Shown here piece after piece: positions 1-8,076 of a stretch of DNA of 64,000 nt (positions are counted from its first letter, which is position 1; every line of letters starts with the position of its first letter). The translations under genes were made by a program, and so were the position numbers. The notes under the pieces are model-generated. The model searched no databases, was not told the origin of the DNA, and worked only from the letters and a program-made list of their open reading frames with translations. The stretch is from Acinetobacter portensis (GTDB taxonomy: Bacteria; Pseudomonadota; Gammaproteobacteria; Pseudomonadales; Moraxellaceae): the NCBI RefSeq assembly GCF_023158935.1, contig NZ_CP096121.1, forward strand, positions 269,312 through 333,311. The letters are read 5' to 3'.

Positions 1-256
1 TTAGATTTTCAAAAATTACTACTTCCGTACCGTACTCATTTTGATAGAGTAAAGTGTAGGAAGCGACTTCATTTAGCCATTTTGCTGAATCAAAGGTGGA
101 AATTGTATCATCTTTTAGAAAAACGTAATATTCTATATCAGAGTATTGATCTCCCTCTCCTTTTGTAAAAGAGCCATACATCATACAAGCAGATATTCGT
201 TCATCTGACTGGACAAGTTCCTTAACCCTTGCCATTAGTTCCTTTTGTTTTAACAA
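1..256 (-). CDS. lnu(F): Lincosamide nucleotidyltransferase Lnu(F)-like, N-terminal part
   Basis: Eighty-five codons are visible; the gene runs off the left edge. The protein starts LLKQKELMARV and contains MMYGSFTKGEGDQYSDIEYY, the nucleotidyltransferase GS...D.D signature, matching lincosamide-inactivating Lnu(F)/Lnu(B)-type enzymes, which add a nucleotide to lincomycin or clindamycin. The start is taken as TTG at 256 because the family begins M-L-K-Q-K-E-L and AAGGAA lies about 10 nt upstream; ATG at 235 is the alternative. The allele cannot be fixed from the N-terminus alone. Its neighbour is a truncated ISL3 element. Confidence 0.75.
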   Translation of the reverse strand, partial: MLKQKELMARVKELVQSDERISACMMYGSFTKGEGDQYSDIEYYVFLKDDTISTFDSAKWLNEVASYTLLYQNEYGTEVVIFENL

Positions 257-296
257 TTCGATTCCTTCTTTCTTTATTTTGATTCAGGGAGAAATA

Positions 297-424
297 AAAA
301 ATCCTCCCACCTCTCTTTAACCACTTTAACTACTATAAATTATAGACCTTGTTAATTTTTATTTAAAGTAAAAACCTCCCTAATATCCCCCTCCTAAACT
401 ACTTTAACTACTATTATTCATTAT
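297..424. repeat. Two imperfect repeats between lnu and the ISL3 remnant
   Basis: The 14-mer ACTTTAACTACTAT occurs at 323-336 and 401-414, each preceded by a CCTCCC-containing stretch about 20-30 nt upstream, so the spacer is an imperfect tandem duplication of about 78 bp. No gene is visible. Its role is unknown; it may be the debris of a recombination junction. Confidence 0.4.
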
Positions 425-425
425 A

Positions 426-788
426 CTATGGATAAGTGGTATCAGCCACGTAGGCGTAGGGGTGATTGAAGGCTTCCTTCTCCACGTACTCATGCAACCG
501 CAGCGTCATGCGGAAGCCGTCCACCATCTCCGGTAGCTGGGGCCTGAAGGTGGTCTTGCAGGCCCGGCAGGTGTACCGGCGACGAACTACCCAGAGGGTG
601 ACCCGCTTGCCGTGGATGGGCAGGTCACGATAGGGAACATCACGCTTGCCGAACCGCACGAACTCACCCTGCACGCAGCACCCCTCGCAGGCTACTGGTG
701 TAGGTGCTTCAAGCCGAAAATGTATGTCTTCATTCTGCTCATCAGAATCCACCAACTGGTAACCAGGAAGGCTTAACGAATTAATCAT
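426..788 (-). pseudogene. ISL3-family transposase, 5' fragment
   Basis: About 120 codons encode the N-terminus of an ISL3 transposase: a CxxC-type zinc-binding segment (ACEGCC near residue 35, YTCRACKTTFRP near residue 73). Full-length family members have about 400 residues with a DDE catalytic domain that is absent here. The homology appears to stop after Y-A-Y-V-A near residue 114, followed by a few non-homologous codons. It cannot encode active transposase. Confidence 0.8.
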
Positions 789-800
789 CTCCCGCCTTGA

Positions 801-1835
801 TCAGAAAAACAGGTAGGTGGCGTAACCGGCAATCATCGCCATAGCAAAAATGACTGCTAAAAACGCCGCTAAAAGCTTCAGCGTGAACAAAGAGCGCAAC
901 AGAATGAGCTCAGTCAGGCTGGCTCCGGCACTGCCGATGATCAACGCAAGCACCGTCCCGGCACCCACGCCTTTGGCCATCAGAGCCGCTGCCAGAGGTA
1001 TGACGGCTTCAGCGCGAATATACAACGGCACGCCGATGACAGCGGCAACTGGAATGGCAAAGGGATTATCTGGGCCTGCATACTGCTCCAATAAGTCAGT
1101 GGGCATGAAACCATAGATCACGCTGCCAATCGCAATAGCGATGAGCAGGTAAGGCAACACATCGATAAAGTCCGACCAAGCTTCCCGCCACACACCATTG
1201 TACTTCCCTTCTTTCTTAACCGTGACAGTGGGTTGACTGTCACAGCATTCGCTAGACGTAGAGACTGTTGTCTTCCTATCAGCCCCGCAAGAAGCCGTCT
1301 TCGGAGTGGTGTCGCAGCTGTTGGTGCCGCAACTCGATGCGGTCGATGTAGCACTGCACGGGCTTGCTGATGAACTACATCCACTGCTCTCTTGTGTCGC
1401 CGTCCGGCGCACATAACGCTCGAAGCCAAGCGTGTGAAGCAGCCATCCGGCACCTACCGCGACCACCAAAGCGGCGAGCACATAGATAGCAGTAAGTGTC
1501 CATCCAAACGTGGCAACCAGCAGGCCGACGACGATAGGATTCAGCAACGGAGATGTGAAAAGAAACACCATCATCGGCCCAAAACCGGCCCGTGCCTGAA
1601 TCAACCCTTTCAACATGGGGATAGTCGAGCAACTACAGAAGGGCGTTATAGCTCCTAAACCAGCAGCAAGAAAATAGCCTCGCTTCCCACTGGAAGTCAG
1701 TAACGCTTCCACCTTGGATGGTGGGATGTGACGTTGAAGAACTCCGACCAGCAAGCTAATGCCAATGAATAAAACCGATAGCTCGATAGCGAGAAAGGCG
1801 AACATGCCTAGAGCGTCTTGGAGTTGAGGTGACAT
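801..1835 (-). CDS. YraQ/DUF318-family permease with Cys-rich loop
   Basis: A 344-residue membrane protein with about eight hydrophobic segments in two halves. The first half has the signature PFCSCSTIPML near residue 65, typical of the YraQ/UPF0718 predicted permease family (PF03773). The halves are joined by a hydrophilic linker (about residues 145-210) with roughly ten cysteines, suggesting metal or metalloid binding. It diverges from the adjacent arsR gene, an arrangement typical of metal- or thiol-responsive export units carried by ISL3 elements. The transported substrate is unknown; metalloid or metal export is inferred from the cysteines and the ArsR partner. Confidence 0.8.
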   Translation of the reverse strand: MSPQLQDALGMFAFLAIELSVLFIGISLLVGVLQRHIPPSKVEALLTSSGKRGYFLAAGLGAITPFCSCSTIPMLKGLIQARAGFGPMMVFLFTSPLLNPIVVGLLVATFGWTLTAIYVLAALVVAVGAGWLLHTLGFERYVRRTATQESSGCSSSASPCSATSTASSCGTNSCDTTPKTASCGADRKTTVSTSSECCDSQPTVTVKKEGKYNGVWREAWSDFIDVLPYLLIAIAIGSVIYGFMPTDLLEQYAGPDNPFAIPVAAVIGVPLYIRAEAVIPLAAALMAKGVGAGTVLALIIGSAGASLTELILLRSLFTLKLLAAFLAVIFAMAMIAGYATYLFF

Positions 1836-1853
1836 TCAATATTACTCCTATAT

Positions 1854-1933
1854 TTCTAGTTTTATCGAAATGATGTACGCAGCCTACTTGCGTTTATCCG
1901 ACCTGTCAACTATAATTCTAGAAACATCGAATT
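1854..1933. promoter_or_regulatory. Divergent promoter region with two direct operator-like repeats
   Basis: The 18-bp motif TTCTAGNNNNATCGAAWT occurs at 1854-1871, just upstream of the permease start, and at 1916-1933, just upstream of the arsR start. The spacing places one copy at each divergent promoter, as expected for binding sites of the neighbouring ArsR-type repressor. Binding is inferred. Confidence 0.55.
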
Positions 1934-1946
1934 ATTGGGGCGTGCT

Positions 1947-2261
1947 ATGGATCACGAAAAGGTTGCAGCCAGCTTAGCTGAGCTAGGGAATAGTCACCGA
2001 CTGTCCGTGTTCCGCTTTCTGGTCAAAGCTGGCCATGATGGGGCTTCGGTCGGAGATATCCAGAAGGGGCTGGGTATTCCTGCTTCGACGCTATCACATC
2101 ACCTTGCGCGCATGGCCAAGGTAGGGCTGATCCGGCAGGAGAAACATAGCCGCACGATTGTCTGTATACCCGAGTATGGGCACCTAGAGAATTTGATCGG
2201 TTTCTTACAAGAGGAATGTTGTGCAGGTGTCCGGATTGCGCATGAACCAGAACCGCTTTGA
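1947..2261 (+). CDS. ArsR/SmtB-family transcriptional regulator
   Basis: A 104-residue winged-helix protein starting MDHEKVAASLAELG. The recognition helix region IPASTLSHHLARMAKVGLI (about residues 46-64) is the classic ArsR HTH. The C-terminus carries EECCAGV, a cysteine pair that could bind a thiophilic metal. ATG at 1947 is preferred over an upstream TTG at 1935. It is divergent from the permease and probably represses it and itself until an inducer binds. Confidence 0.85.
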   Translation: MDHEKVAASLAELGNSHRLSVFRFLVKAGHDGASVGDIQKGLGIPASTLSHHLARMAKVGLIRQEKHSRTIVCIPEYGHLENLIGFLQEECCAGVRIAHEPEPL

Positions 2262-2413
2262 CGCTTGCCCAGCTCTCGCTGTCCTCCCTAGTCAGCATCG
2301 CTATGAAGACTCAGGCGAAGGTGGAAACAGAAAATTGGCAGTAGAGTAGGCTGAAGAGGATCAATCAGATAATCCGCTGAGAAAGATTTTCTTCTTTACA
2401 TCTTTGGCATTTT

Positions 2414-2437
2414 ATCAACCAGAAATTCCGGATACCC
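2414..2437 (-). repeat. Terminal inverted repeat of the ISL3 element
   Basis: Read on the minus strand it begins GGGTATCCGGAATTTCTGG, an ISL3-type terminus. It abuts dmpL codons, so the element inserted within that gene. The partner repeat is not present in the window. Confidence 0.75.
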
Positions 2438-2723
2438 CTAAAATCTCTTGTTGTTTAGCTCGAGTTTGGGTATAAGCCCCATAATAAAATTGACGAGGAT
2501 CTTTAAGCACGTACCAATCTTTCATTTGGATTACAGTACGGCCCTTATCGTAAAGATCAAATTCAGGCTGCCATAAAGGTTTGTAATGAAAATTAATTTC
2601 TTCCTGAATATCGTAGGTCGCTTCTTGATAACGTGAAGCTGGTTTATCACCAAATCTTTTTTCAATATAAGCATAAGTATTTCTTAAAGGCTTAACTGAA
2701 GATGTTTTAATATCAATTTGCAT
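2438..2723 (-). pseudogene. dmpL: Phenol hydroxylase component P1 (DmpL/MphL-like), 5' fragment
   Basis: About 95 codons match the N-terminus of the beta (P1) subunit of multicomponent phenol 2-monooxygenase: RFGDKPASRYQEATYDI near residue 24 and MKDWYVLKDPRQFYYGAYTQ near residue 67. Full-length DmpL is about 330 residues. The reading frame runs into the ISL3 terminal repeat and stops after a few element-derived codons. It lies 37 bp downstream of dmpK in the normal dmpKL order. The truncated subunit cannot form the hydroxylase, and the rest of the operon is gone. Confidence 0.85.
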
Positions 2724-2760
2724 ATAAATCTTCCTGATTTTTTAATAAAGACTAGAGTTT

Positions 2761-3009
2761 TTATTCTCTAATACCGGCCTGTCCAAATCGCCACTTCATG
2801 CGGTCATATTCAATCTTTGCAAAATCATCCGTACTTAGGTGCTGTACTTGATGGTGTGCGCAGAATTCTTCAAAAGCCTTGACTGGCATAATCATTTCTA
2901 CAGCTAACTCTGGATCACCTATCGAAAATTCAAATTCGATATATTTGTCACGCTGAGTCCCTGTAACATGAATAAAGCAAGGAGGCTGTTCTACATTGAG
3001 TTGCTGCAT
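2761..3009 (-). CDS. dmpK: Phenol hydroxylase assembly component P0 (DmpK-like)
   Basis: An 82-residue protein with FIHVTGTQRDKYIEFEFSIG and GDPELAVEMIMPVKAFEEFC, matching the small P0 subunit that helps load iron into phenol 2-monooxygenase. It is the first gene after a sigma-54 promoter, as in known dmp/mph/mop operons of Pseudomonas and Acinetobacter. Because the operon is cut in the next gene, it probably has no function on its own. Confidence 0.85.
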   Translation of the reverse strand: MQQLNVEQPPCFIHVTGTQRDKYIEFEFSIGDPELAVEMIMPVKAFEEFCAHHQVQHLSTDDFAKIEYDRMKWRFGQAGIRE

Positions 3010-3040
3010 ACCAAAATCCTCATATTCTCCATAAGATTAT

Positions 3041-3056
3041 TGCAACTTGCATGCCA
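3041..3056 (-). promoter_or_regulatory. Sigma-54 promoter of the phenol hydroxylase operon
   Basis: Minus strand reads TGGCATGCAAGTTGCA. The GG (-24) and GC (-12) pairs are separated by exactly 10 nt, the diagnostic RpoN spacing. It lies about 30-45 nt upstream of dmpK. Phenol hydroxylase operons are known to be sigma-54 dependent under DmpR/MopR-type activators. Confidence 0.85.
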
Positions 3057-3130
3057 ATTTTATTTATTATTATTTTTCAAATATTTATGATTTTCTCTTT
3101 TTTATTTCATACAATGTTCTTTATCAAATT

Positions 3131-3155
3131 CTTAAGTCACAATGTATGACTTAAG
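3131..3155. promoter_or_regulatory. Palindromic enhancer-like site upstream of the sigma-54 promoter
   Basis: Perfect 9-bp arms CTTAAGTCA / TGACTTAAG separated by 7 nt. The centre is about 90 bp upstream of the -24 element, a plausible place for an upstream activating sequence bound by a MopR-type activator. The activator gene itself is not in the window. Assignment is inferred from position and symmetry. Confidence 0.5.
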
Positions 3156-3208
3156 AAAATTCTCAAGTGTTTTATATTTTCTCAGTTGTATAAGCACTTA
3201 TAGATGAT

Positions 3209-3241
3209 CAAAAAAAAAGAAGCCAAAGCTTCTTTTTTTGA
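3209..3241. terminator. Bidirectional rho-independent terminator
   Basis: GAAGC / GCTTC stem around CAAA, flanked by an A-run on the left and a T-run on the right. It probably ended a gene that once lay to the right (perhaps the regulator), now replaced by the IS3 element. Confidence 0.7.
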
Positions 3242-3320
3242 TTTTCCAACTCGCATTGATAGCCCCTATAATTCAATCAACTGAACCGTACCGGGTTTGT
3301 CGGAGAGTTTTTTATTTAAG

Positions 3321-4223
3321 TTAGGCCACCTGACCTAACGGGTTAATCTTATCATAGTACATTGCTTCAAAATCAAAAGGTGATACATAACCTAGTGCAC
3401 TATGTACACGCTCTTTATTGAACCAATCTACCCAATTTAGTGTCGCAAGTTGTACATCCGCTAAACCTTGCCAATCTGCTTTTAGATATTCAATCACCTC
3501 TGTTTTGTATAAGCCATTCACCGTTTCAGCCAAAGCATTATCGTATGAATCACCAGTCGTACCGACTGATGCTCGTAAATTTGCTGCTTCTAAACGATTG
3601 GTATAGCGAATGGAAAGATATTGCACACCTCTGTCGGAATGATGAATCACATTCTTTGGCATGCCTCGATCATGCAATGCTTGCTCCAATGCATCGAGCA
3701 CCATATCTGTATTCATCCGTGTCGATACTTTCCATCCAACAATTGCTCGTGAGAACACATCAATAATAAATGCAGTATAAACCCAGCCTGAATTTGTTTG
3801 AATATACGTAAAGTCACTCACCCACAGTTGGTCAGGATGATCAGCAGTAAAATTACGTTTCACTAAATCATCTGCTCGTTTTTGGTCATCTCGGCTACGG
3901 GTGGTTTGTTTGTTCTTACCACGCCAAACACCTTGTATACCTAGCTTTTGCATTAATCGAGCAACAGTACAGCGCGCAATAATATAGCCTTCACGTTTCA
4001 GTTTTTGCCAGACTTTACGTACACCATACCGACCTGAACTTTCCTTCCAAATTTGTTTAATCTCCTCAGCATGATGCAAGTCATGTAAATCTCGCTTTGC
4101 TCGATGTTCTGGATTTTCACAGAGATCTAGAGTCCGGTAATAGGTTGAAGGTGCGATCGGTAAAATTCTACAAATCGCCTCGACTCCGTACAGCTCTTTA
4201 TTATTATGGATAAAATCCACCAT
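3321..4223 (-). CDS. IS3-family transposase OrfB (DDE catalytic part)
   Basis: A 300-residue integrase-fold protein. An HTH_21-type segment (GRYGVRKVWQKLKREGYII) precedes the rve core, with LWVSDFTYI, IHHSDRGVQYLS and DNALAETVNGLYKTE supplying the DDE residues. It overlaps orfA in the TAATG arrangement. In IS3 elements OrfA and OrfB are normally fused by a -1 frameshift; the damaged orfA makes active transposition doubtful. Confidence 0.85.
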   Translation of the reverse strand: MVDFIHNNKELYGVEAICRILPIAPSTYYRTLDLCENPEHRAKRDLHDLHHAEEIKQIWKESSGRYGVRKVWQKLKREGYIIARCTVARLMQKLGIQGVWRGKNKQTTRSRDDQKRADDLVKRNFTADHPDQLWVSDFTYIQTNSGWVYTAFIIDVFSRAIVGWKVSTRMNTDMVLDALEQALHDRGMPKNVIHHSDRGVQYLSIRYTNRLEAANLRASVGTTGDSYDNALAETVNGLYKTEVIEYLKADWQGLADVQLATLNWVDWFNKERVHSALGYVSPFDFEAMYYDKINPLGQVA

Positions 4224-4554
4224 TATTTGTGTGGGCGGTCGAGCTCCGCCTGGGCGAAAAAAGCGGCTGCTTTACGTAGAATTTCATTGGCGCGTTGCAG
4301 TTCTTTATTTTCGCGTTCGAGTTGTTTGATACGTTCTTGGTCTGAAAGCTGCTGTACTTTAACTGGATTTTGTTTATCTAAATATTTTTGATACCAAACA
4401 CGTAGTGTTTCAGGAGTACAACCCTTGCGCAGTATACTGCTCAGGGAGCAATAGCGGTGATCGCAGCCCAATTCGATGGATAATCTTTCTCGGATTCAAT
4501 CAATAATTGAACCGCTCTTTCTCTGATTTCAGGGGTATATTTTACTTTTTTCAT
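4223..4554 (-). pseudogene. IS3-family OrfA, frameshifted
   Basis: Translation from ATG at 4554 gives MKKVKYTPEIRERAVQLL... and ends at a TGA after AITAIAP. Downstream the OrfA homology resumes in another frame at GCTPETLRVWYQKYLD, with the leucine-zipper-like region to position 4223. Twenty nucleotides stand where family members have about six, so a net insertion of about 14 nt broke the frame; the insert includes the palindrome GCAGTATACTGC at 4429-4440. The HTH half is therefore separated from the coiled-coil half. Confidence 0.7.
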
Positions 4555-4601
4555 CGGGACATTCTCTCAGAAAGCTTGGTCTCCGACAAACCCGGTACGG
4601 T

Positions 4602-4727
4602 TCAAAAATCTTCCATTGATTTATTTATATCTGTTAAACCAGTCGCATTATGAAATGTAATATAAGTAGAAATTTCAGTATAAATGGTCATGATCTTTTC
4701 TAAATTTGAATATCTAAGCGTCTTCAT
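4602..4727 (-). pseudogene. Small gene truncated by the IS3 element
   Basis: Forty-one codons starting MKTLRYSNLEKIMTIYTEIS. The stop codon TGA is the first three bases of the IS3 terminal repeat, so the natural C-terminus has been removed. It starts 9 nt after the resolvase stop codon, suggesting co-transcription. Family not recognised. Confidence 0.5.
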
Positions 4728-4736
4728 TAATCAACC

Positions 4737-5303
4737 TTATTGATTATTAGTTTCTTCTTTTAAAGCTCTTTGTACTGTTGCTATCCCTACTTTAAACTTT
4801 TCTGCAACACCTCTAAATGTTGAATTTTCTTCAGCCATTGCTTTTCGTATTTCAACATAGTCAACCTTCCGCTTTCTTCCCTTATATAAGCCCTTCGCTT
4901 TGGCTTTTGCAATTCCTTCCTTTTGACGCTCACGGATCATGGAGCGTTCAAACTCTGCAAATGCAGCAAGCATCTGAAACATGAGTTTATTTATTGCCGA
5001 TTGTGCTACATCATGACTGAAGGTCAAATTCTCTTTATGAAAAATAATGGTTATACCACGATCATTCAGACTATTCACAATTTCGTTCAGATCATTTGTA
5101 TTACGTGCCAGACGATCAATACTATGAACATGCACCGTATCACCTTCACGCAGATAGTCGAGCATTGCATTTAACTGAGGACGTTCACGGCTACCACCGC
5201 TTGCCTTTTCAGTAAAGGTCTTATCCAGGCTGATTCCATCTAATTGACGTTCAGTATTTTGTTCAGTTGAACTGACTCGAATATATCCGACCTGATTAGA
5301 CAT
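4737..5303 (-). CDS. Serine recombinase (Tn3/Hin-type resolvase)
   Basis: A 188-residue resolvase/invertase. The N-terminal catalytic domain shows YIRVSSTEQNTERQ with the nucleophilic serine, then IDRLARNTNDL and FERSMIRERQKEGI. The C-terminal DNA-binding HTH is KGRKRKVDYVEIRKAM ... FRGVAEKFKVGIATVQRAL. The size fits plasmid multimer or cointegrate resolvases common on Acinetobacter plasmids. It acts on a res site probably located just upstream. No Tn3 transposase is in the window. Confidence 0.85.
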   Translation of the reverse strand: MSNQVGYIRVSSTEQNTERQLDGISLDKTFTEKASGGSRERPQLNAMLDYLREGDTVHVHSIDRLARNTNDLNEIVNSLNDRGITIIFHKENLTFSHDVAQSAINKLMFQMLAAFAEFERSMIRERQKEGIAKAKAKGLYKGRKRKVDYVEIRKAMAEENSTFRGVAEKFKVGIATVQRALKEETNNQ

Positions 5304-5410
5304 TCTGTACCGTTAGAGTTTAGATAATTAAATACATATTGTACCGAAATTAAATATTAAGTCTATAAATACGGTTTTTGAGTTGCTTTTTAAGACTTTA
5401 TTTTGTTCCG
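5304..5410 (-). other. Candidate res site upstream of the resolvase
   Basis: An AT-rich stretch with repeated CGGTACA (minus strand) near 5307-5315 and 5340-5346 and repeated CCGTTAG near 5312 and 5407. Such repeated half-sites upstream of a resolvase gene suggest recombination subsites. No single classic res consensus is evident. Confidence 0.3.
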
Positions 5411-5875
5411 TTAGGCTATACTAATCGATACCCTATGCGCAAGTACCTTGCGGCTATGCCAATCAATCACAGCACATAAATAAACAAAGCCTTTTGCCAT
5501 AGGGATATACGTTATATCAGTAGACCACACTTGATTACTGCGCTGAATAGCCAATCCTTTGAGCAGATATGGATATTTACGGTGAGCTTGATTAGCCTGG
5601 CTTAAATTTGGTTTGCAATATAACGCCTGAATACCCATTTTCTTCATTAAAGTACGTGTATGACGTCGTCCTATATGATGCCCTTGACGATTCAACAAAT
5701 CACGCATCATACGACTGCCTGCAAAAGGATATTGCATATGTAATTCATCAATACATCGCATCAGCTTCAGATCTGATGAGCTAACAGGTTTTGGGCGATA
5801 ATAATAACAACCACGAGAGACTTTCAGTAACTTAGCTTGTTTAGATACTGAAATCTGAAGTGAGTGATCGATTAA
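5411..5875 (-). pseudogene. IS3-family OrfB, 5' part only
   Basis: The frame reads LIDHSLQISVSKQAKLL... and continues through VWSTDITYIPMAKGFVYLCA, ending HRVSISIA. Intact relatives in this window (58826-59653) continue SMETDFCIDAL for another ~120 residues containing the last two catalytic acids. The break is near 5418. The expected ATG is TTA here, so OrfB would also depend on frameshifting from OrfA. Confidence 0.8.
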
Positions 5876-6263
5876 CTTTTGTGGTTGAAGCGGCCCAGTT
5901 TCTTCAACACACCTTCTAAAAAATCAATTTCTAATGCCTGCTCACCGATTTTTGCATGTAACTTTTTAAGATCAATGGGAGGTTCTGATGGAGCTTTTGA
6001 TTGATCGAAAGCTTGTGAGGAAGCTGAGATCAATTGATTTTTCCAGTCAATAATTTGGTTTTGATGAACATCAAACTCAGAACTCAATTCAGCAAGTGTT
6101 TTTTCTGCTTTGATCGCAGCAAGTGCTACCTTAGCCTTAAAGTCGTTTGAATGATTTCTTCTTGGTCTACGTGCCATAAAATACTCCATATATTGATGTT
6201 TATAACATCATTTGAGGAGCAGAGTATCACTTATAGGAGTTGTTCAAATTTCCGGATCCATCT
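5418..6263 (-). mobile_element. Truncated IS3-family element
   Basis: Contains full orfA and the 5' two fifths of orfB plus the right terminal region with TATCACTTATAGG, which resembles the 1288-bp IS3 copies at 58756 and 61268. The left half is deleted next to the resolvase. The right end cuts the start of the methyltransferase gene; its exact last base cannot be fixed by eye. Confidence 0.7.
5872..6177 (-). CDS. IS3-family OrfA (HTH protein)
   Basis: About 101 residues starting MARRPRRNHSNDFKAKV with an HTH (LAELSSEFDVHQNQIIDWK) and a C-terminal coiled-coil segment (KLHAKIGEQALEIDFLEGVL). It is the paralogue of the OrfA proteins at 59650 and 61356. Start chosen at the ATG giving the conserved M-(A/T)-R-R. 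With OrfB truncated it cannot transpose the element. Confidence 0.75.
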   Translation of the reverse strand: MARRPRRNHSNDFKAKVALAAIKAEKTLAELSSEFDVHQNQIIDWKNQLISASSQAFDQSKAPSEPPIDLKKLHAKIGEQALEIDFLEGVLKKLGRFNHKS

Positions 6264-7285
6264 CTCTTTTATTGGATGCAAGAAGTAGTTTTATTGATGC
6301 TGAGTTTAAGATTTCAAACATCTTTGATGCACCGCATAAGAATGAAGTTGTTCGCTTAAATAAGAAATCACAAGCATATGTTGAAGCTAATGGCTGGATG
6401 TCCAGATCTTCCGCATTAGAACGTTTAGAACAATGGAAAAACGTTGCGTTTAACCAATATCTAGATCCAACGATCCGCAACCAAAACAACCAAAAAATTG
6501 TCCTTTCTCTTTTTGATTTGTCTGGCACATGGTCACAACCATGGGTTGATGCTGGCTATCAAGTATTTCGGTTTGATATACAGGCAGATCCTTATTTTGG
6601 CGATATTAATAACTTCAGCGTGGAATTCTTTAACGAGCTTTTTGCATGCTTTGATGGTTTGGACGTTCATGCGATTTTAGCTGCATGCCCATGTACAGAC
6701 TTTGCTGTTTCTGGTGCAAGACATTTTACTGCCAAAGATGCTGATGGTCGCACGTTAAGCAGTATTGAGCTGGTGTACCAAACTTTAAGAACAATTGAAT
6801 TTTTTAAACCGAATATTTGGGCAATTGAGAATCCAGTAGGGCGTATTGCGAGCTTAACCGGGTTGTCGCCGTGGCGTCTGTCGTTTGATCCGTTTCATTT
6901 TGGTGATACATACACAAAGAAAACATTATTGTGGGGCCGTTTCAATGCCGACCTACCAATTGCACCTGTTGAACCTGTTGAGGGCTCTAAAATGCACCGC
7001 CTATACGGTGGCAATAGTATTGCGACTAAGAATGCTAGAAGCGTAACGCCTGAAGGTTTTGCATACTCATTTTTCACGGCAAACAACGCACATAGCAATT
7101 CGTTAATGACGATTTGCAACAAGTATGATCGTTTAGATCCTGAGCTTTTGAGTCGCTGTTTAAATAGCGGTTTGAGTGACTACGACATCTCTAATTTGAT
7201 CGATGACGATTATTACGACTGTGATGATTATTCAGCACATCAAACATTAGAAAGTGCCGTTGAAAGCATGGGGGTGGCTGTATGA
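6212..7285 (+). pseudogene. Cytosine-C5 methyltransferase-like protein, 5' end replaced by IS
   Basis: The open frame begins at a TTG inside the IS3 end, so the first ~14 codons are element-derived and the native start is lost. The rest resembles a C5 DNA methyltransferase: FDLSGTWSQPWVDAG (motif I-like), AACPCTDFAVSGARHF with the catalytic Pro-Cys, and WAIENPVGR (motif VI-like ENP). Similar proteins occur on Acinetobacter plasmids and phages. It overlaps the next small gene by 4 nt (ATGA), forming an operon with the second methyltransferase. It could still be expressed from the IS-provided TTG. Confidence 0.6.
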
Positions 7286-7398
7286 ATCTGAGCAAGGTTA
7301 TTCATGCTTATAGGTATCTGTCTCCAGAAGATGTACCGCATGAATTAAGAGATCTAAGCCATAAAGGGGCATTTGTAAGAGGGAATTTCTATGTATAA
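7282..7398 (+). CDS. Small protein between the two methyltransferase genes
   Basis: Thirty-eight codons, MNLSKVIHAYRYLSPEDVPH..., overlapping the upstream gene by 4 nt and the downstream methyltransferase start by 8 nt. The double overlap is strong evidence for translational coupling. Not recognised. Confidence 0.5.
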   Translation: MNLSKVIHAYRYLSPEDVPHELRDLSHKGAFVRGNFYV

Positions 7399-8076
7399 CT
7401 TGCTTCCACATGAATTAATCGTTGATAACTTTGCTGGCGGTGGCGGTACATCAACTGGTTTAGAACGTGCGTTCGGTAGACCGATTGATATTGCAATTAA
7501 TCATGATCCGAAAGCCTTGGCCATGCATCGCATCAATCATCCAAAAACAAAGCACTACTGCGAGAGTGTTTGGGATGTTAACCCTGTAAAGATTACGGGC
7601 AATCAACCTGTTGGCTTGGTTTGGCTTAGTCCAGACTGTAAACATCATAGCCGTGCGAAAGGTGGCAAGCCGTTAAACAAGAAGATCCGCGGTTTAGCTT
7701 GGATTGCTTTAAGGTGGGCTGCAACAGTTCGACCACGAATCATCATGCTTGAAAACGTGGTTGAGTTTGTTGAATGGGGTGATTTGGATAAGAACGGTAA
7801 ACCGATTTTAAAGCGGAAAGGGCGAACGTTTAACTGTTTCGTGAATGCGCTCAGGTACCAAGGGTACACGGTCGAATATCGTGAACTACGAGCATGCGAC
7901 TATGGTGCACCGACATTGAGAAATAGATTTTTCTTAATTGCTCGGCGTGACAATTTACCGATCGTCTGGCCAGAACCCACACATGCTGAATTTGACTTTT
8001 TTGCACCTCAAAAAACGAAAAAACAACCATGGAAGACAGCTGCTCAATGTGTGGACCTTAATTATGAATGTTTAAG
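7391..8076 (+). pseudogene. Cytosine-C5 DNA methyltransferase, piece 1 of 3
   Basis: Motif I FAGGGGTSTGLERAF is at residue 14, motif IV region SPDCKHHSRAKGG near residue 80 with the catalytic cysteine, motif VI MLENVVEF near residue 118 and motif VIII RNRFFLIARR near residue 177. The gene is interrupted after TGTTTAAG (8069-8076). Joining 7391-8076, 11456-11855 and 12808-13047 gives 1326 nt, an uninterrupted 441-codon gene, so the insertions are clean. Phage- and plasmid-encoded enzymes of this kind usually protect DNA from host restriction. The present fragment ends in element-derived codons and lacks the target-recognition and C-terminal motifs. Confidence 0.85.

Larger units (their letters stand above)
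426..2437 (-). mobile_element. Truncated ISL3-family element with permease and ArsR cargo
   Basis: The right terminus is an intact ISL3-type inverted repeat at 2414-2437 (minus strand begins GGGTATCCGGAATTTC). It encloses an ArsR regulator, a permease and the first ~115 codons of an ISL3 transposase. The left end, including most of the transposase and the other repeat, is missing, with the break near position 440. The unit is clearly more GC-rich than its surroundings, showing foreign origin. ISL3 elements of the ISPpu12/ISPst2 type are known to carry passenger genes of this kind. The element sits inside dmpL. Confidence 0.8.
3282..4604 (-). mobile_element. IS3-family insertion sequence
   Basis: A 1323-bp element with near-identical terminal repeats of about 25 bp: TGAACCGTACCGGGTTTG at 3282 and its complement ending TACGGTTCA at 4604. 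It encodes an intact orfB and a disrupted orfA. No matching 3-bp target duplication is seen (AAC left, AAA right), suggesting a deletion or rearrangement next to it. Confidence 0.85.

Noticed and set aside
850..1658. Open plus-strand frames opposite the permease
   Set aside because: They mirror the GC-rich permease gene, have no ribosome sites and encode no recognisable protein.
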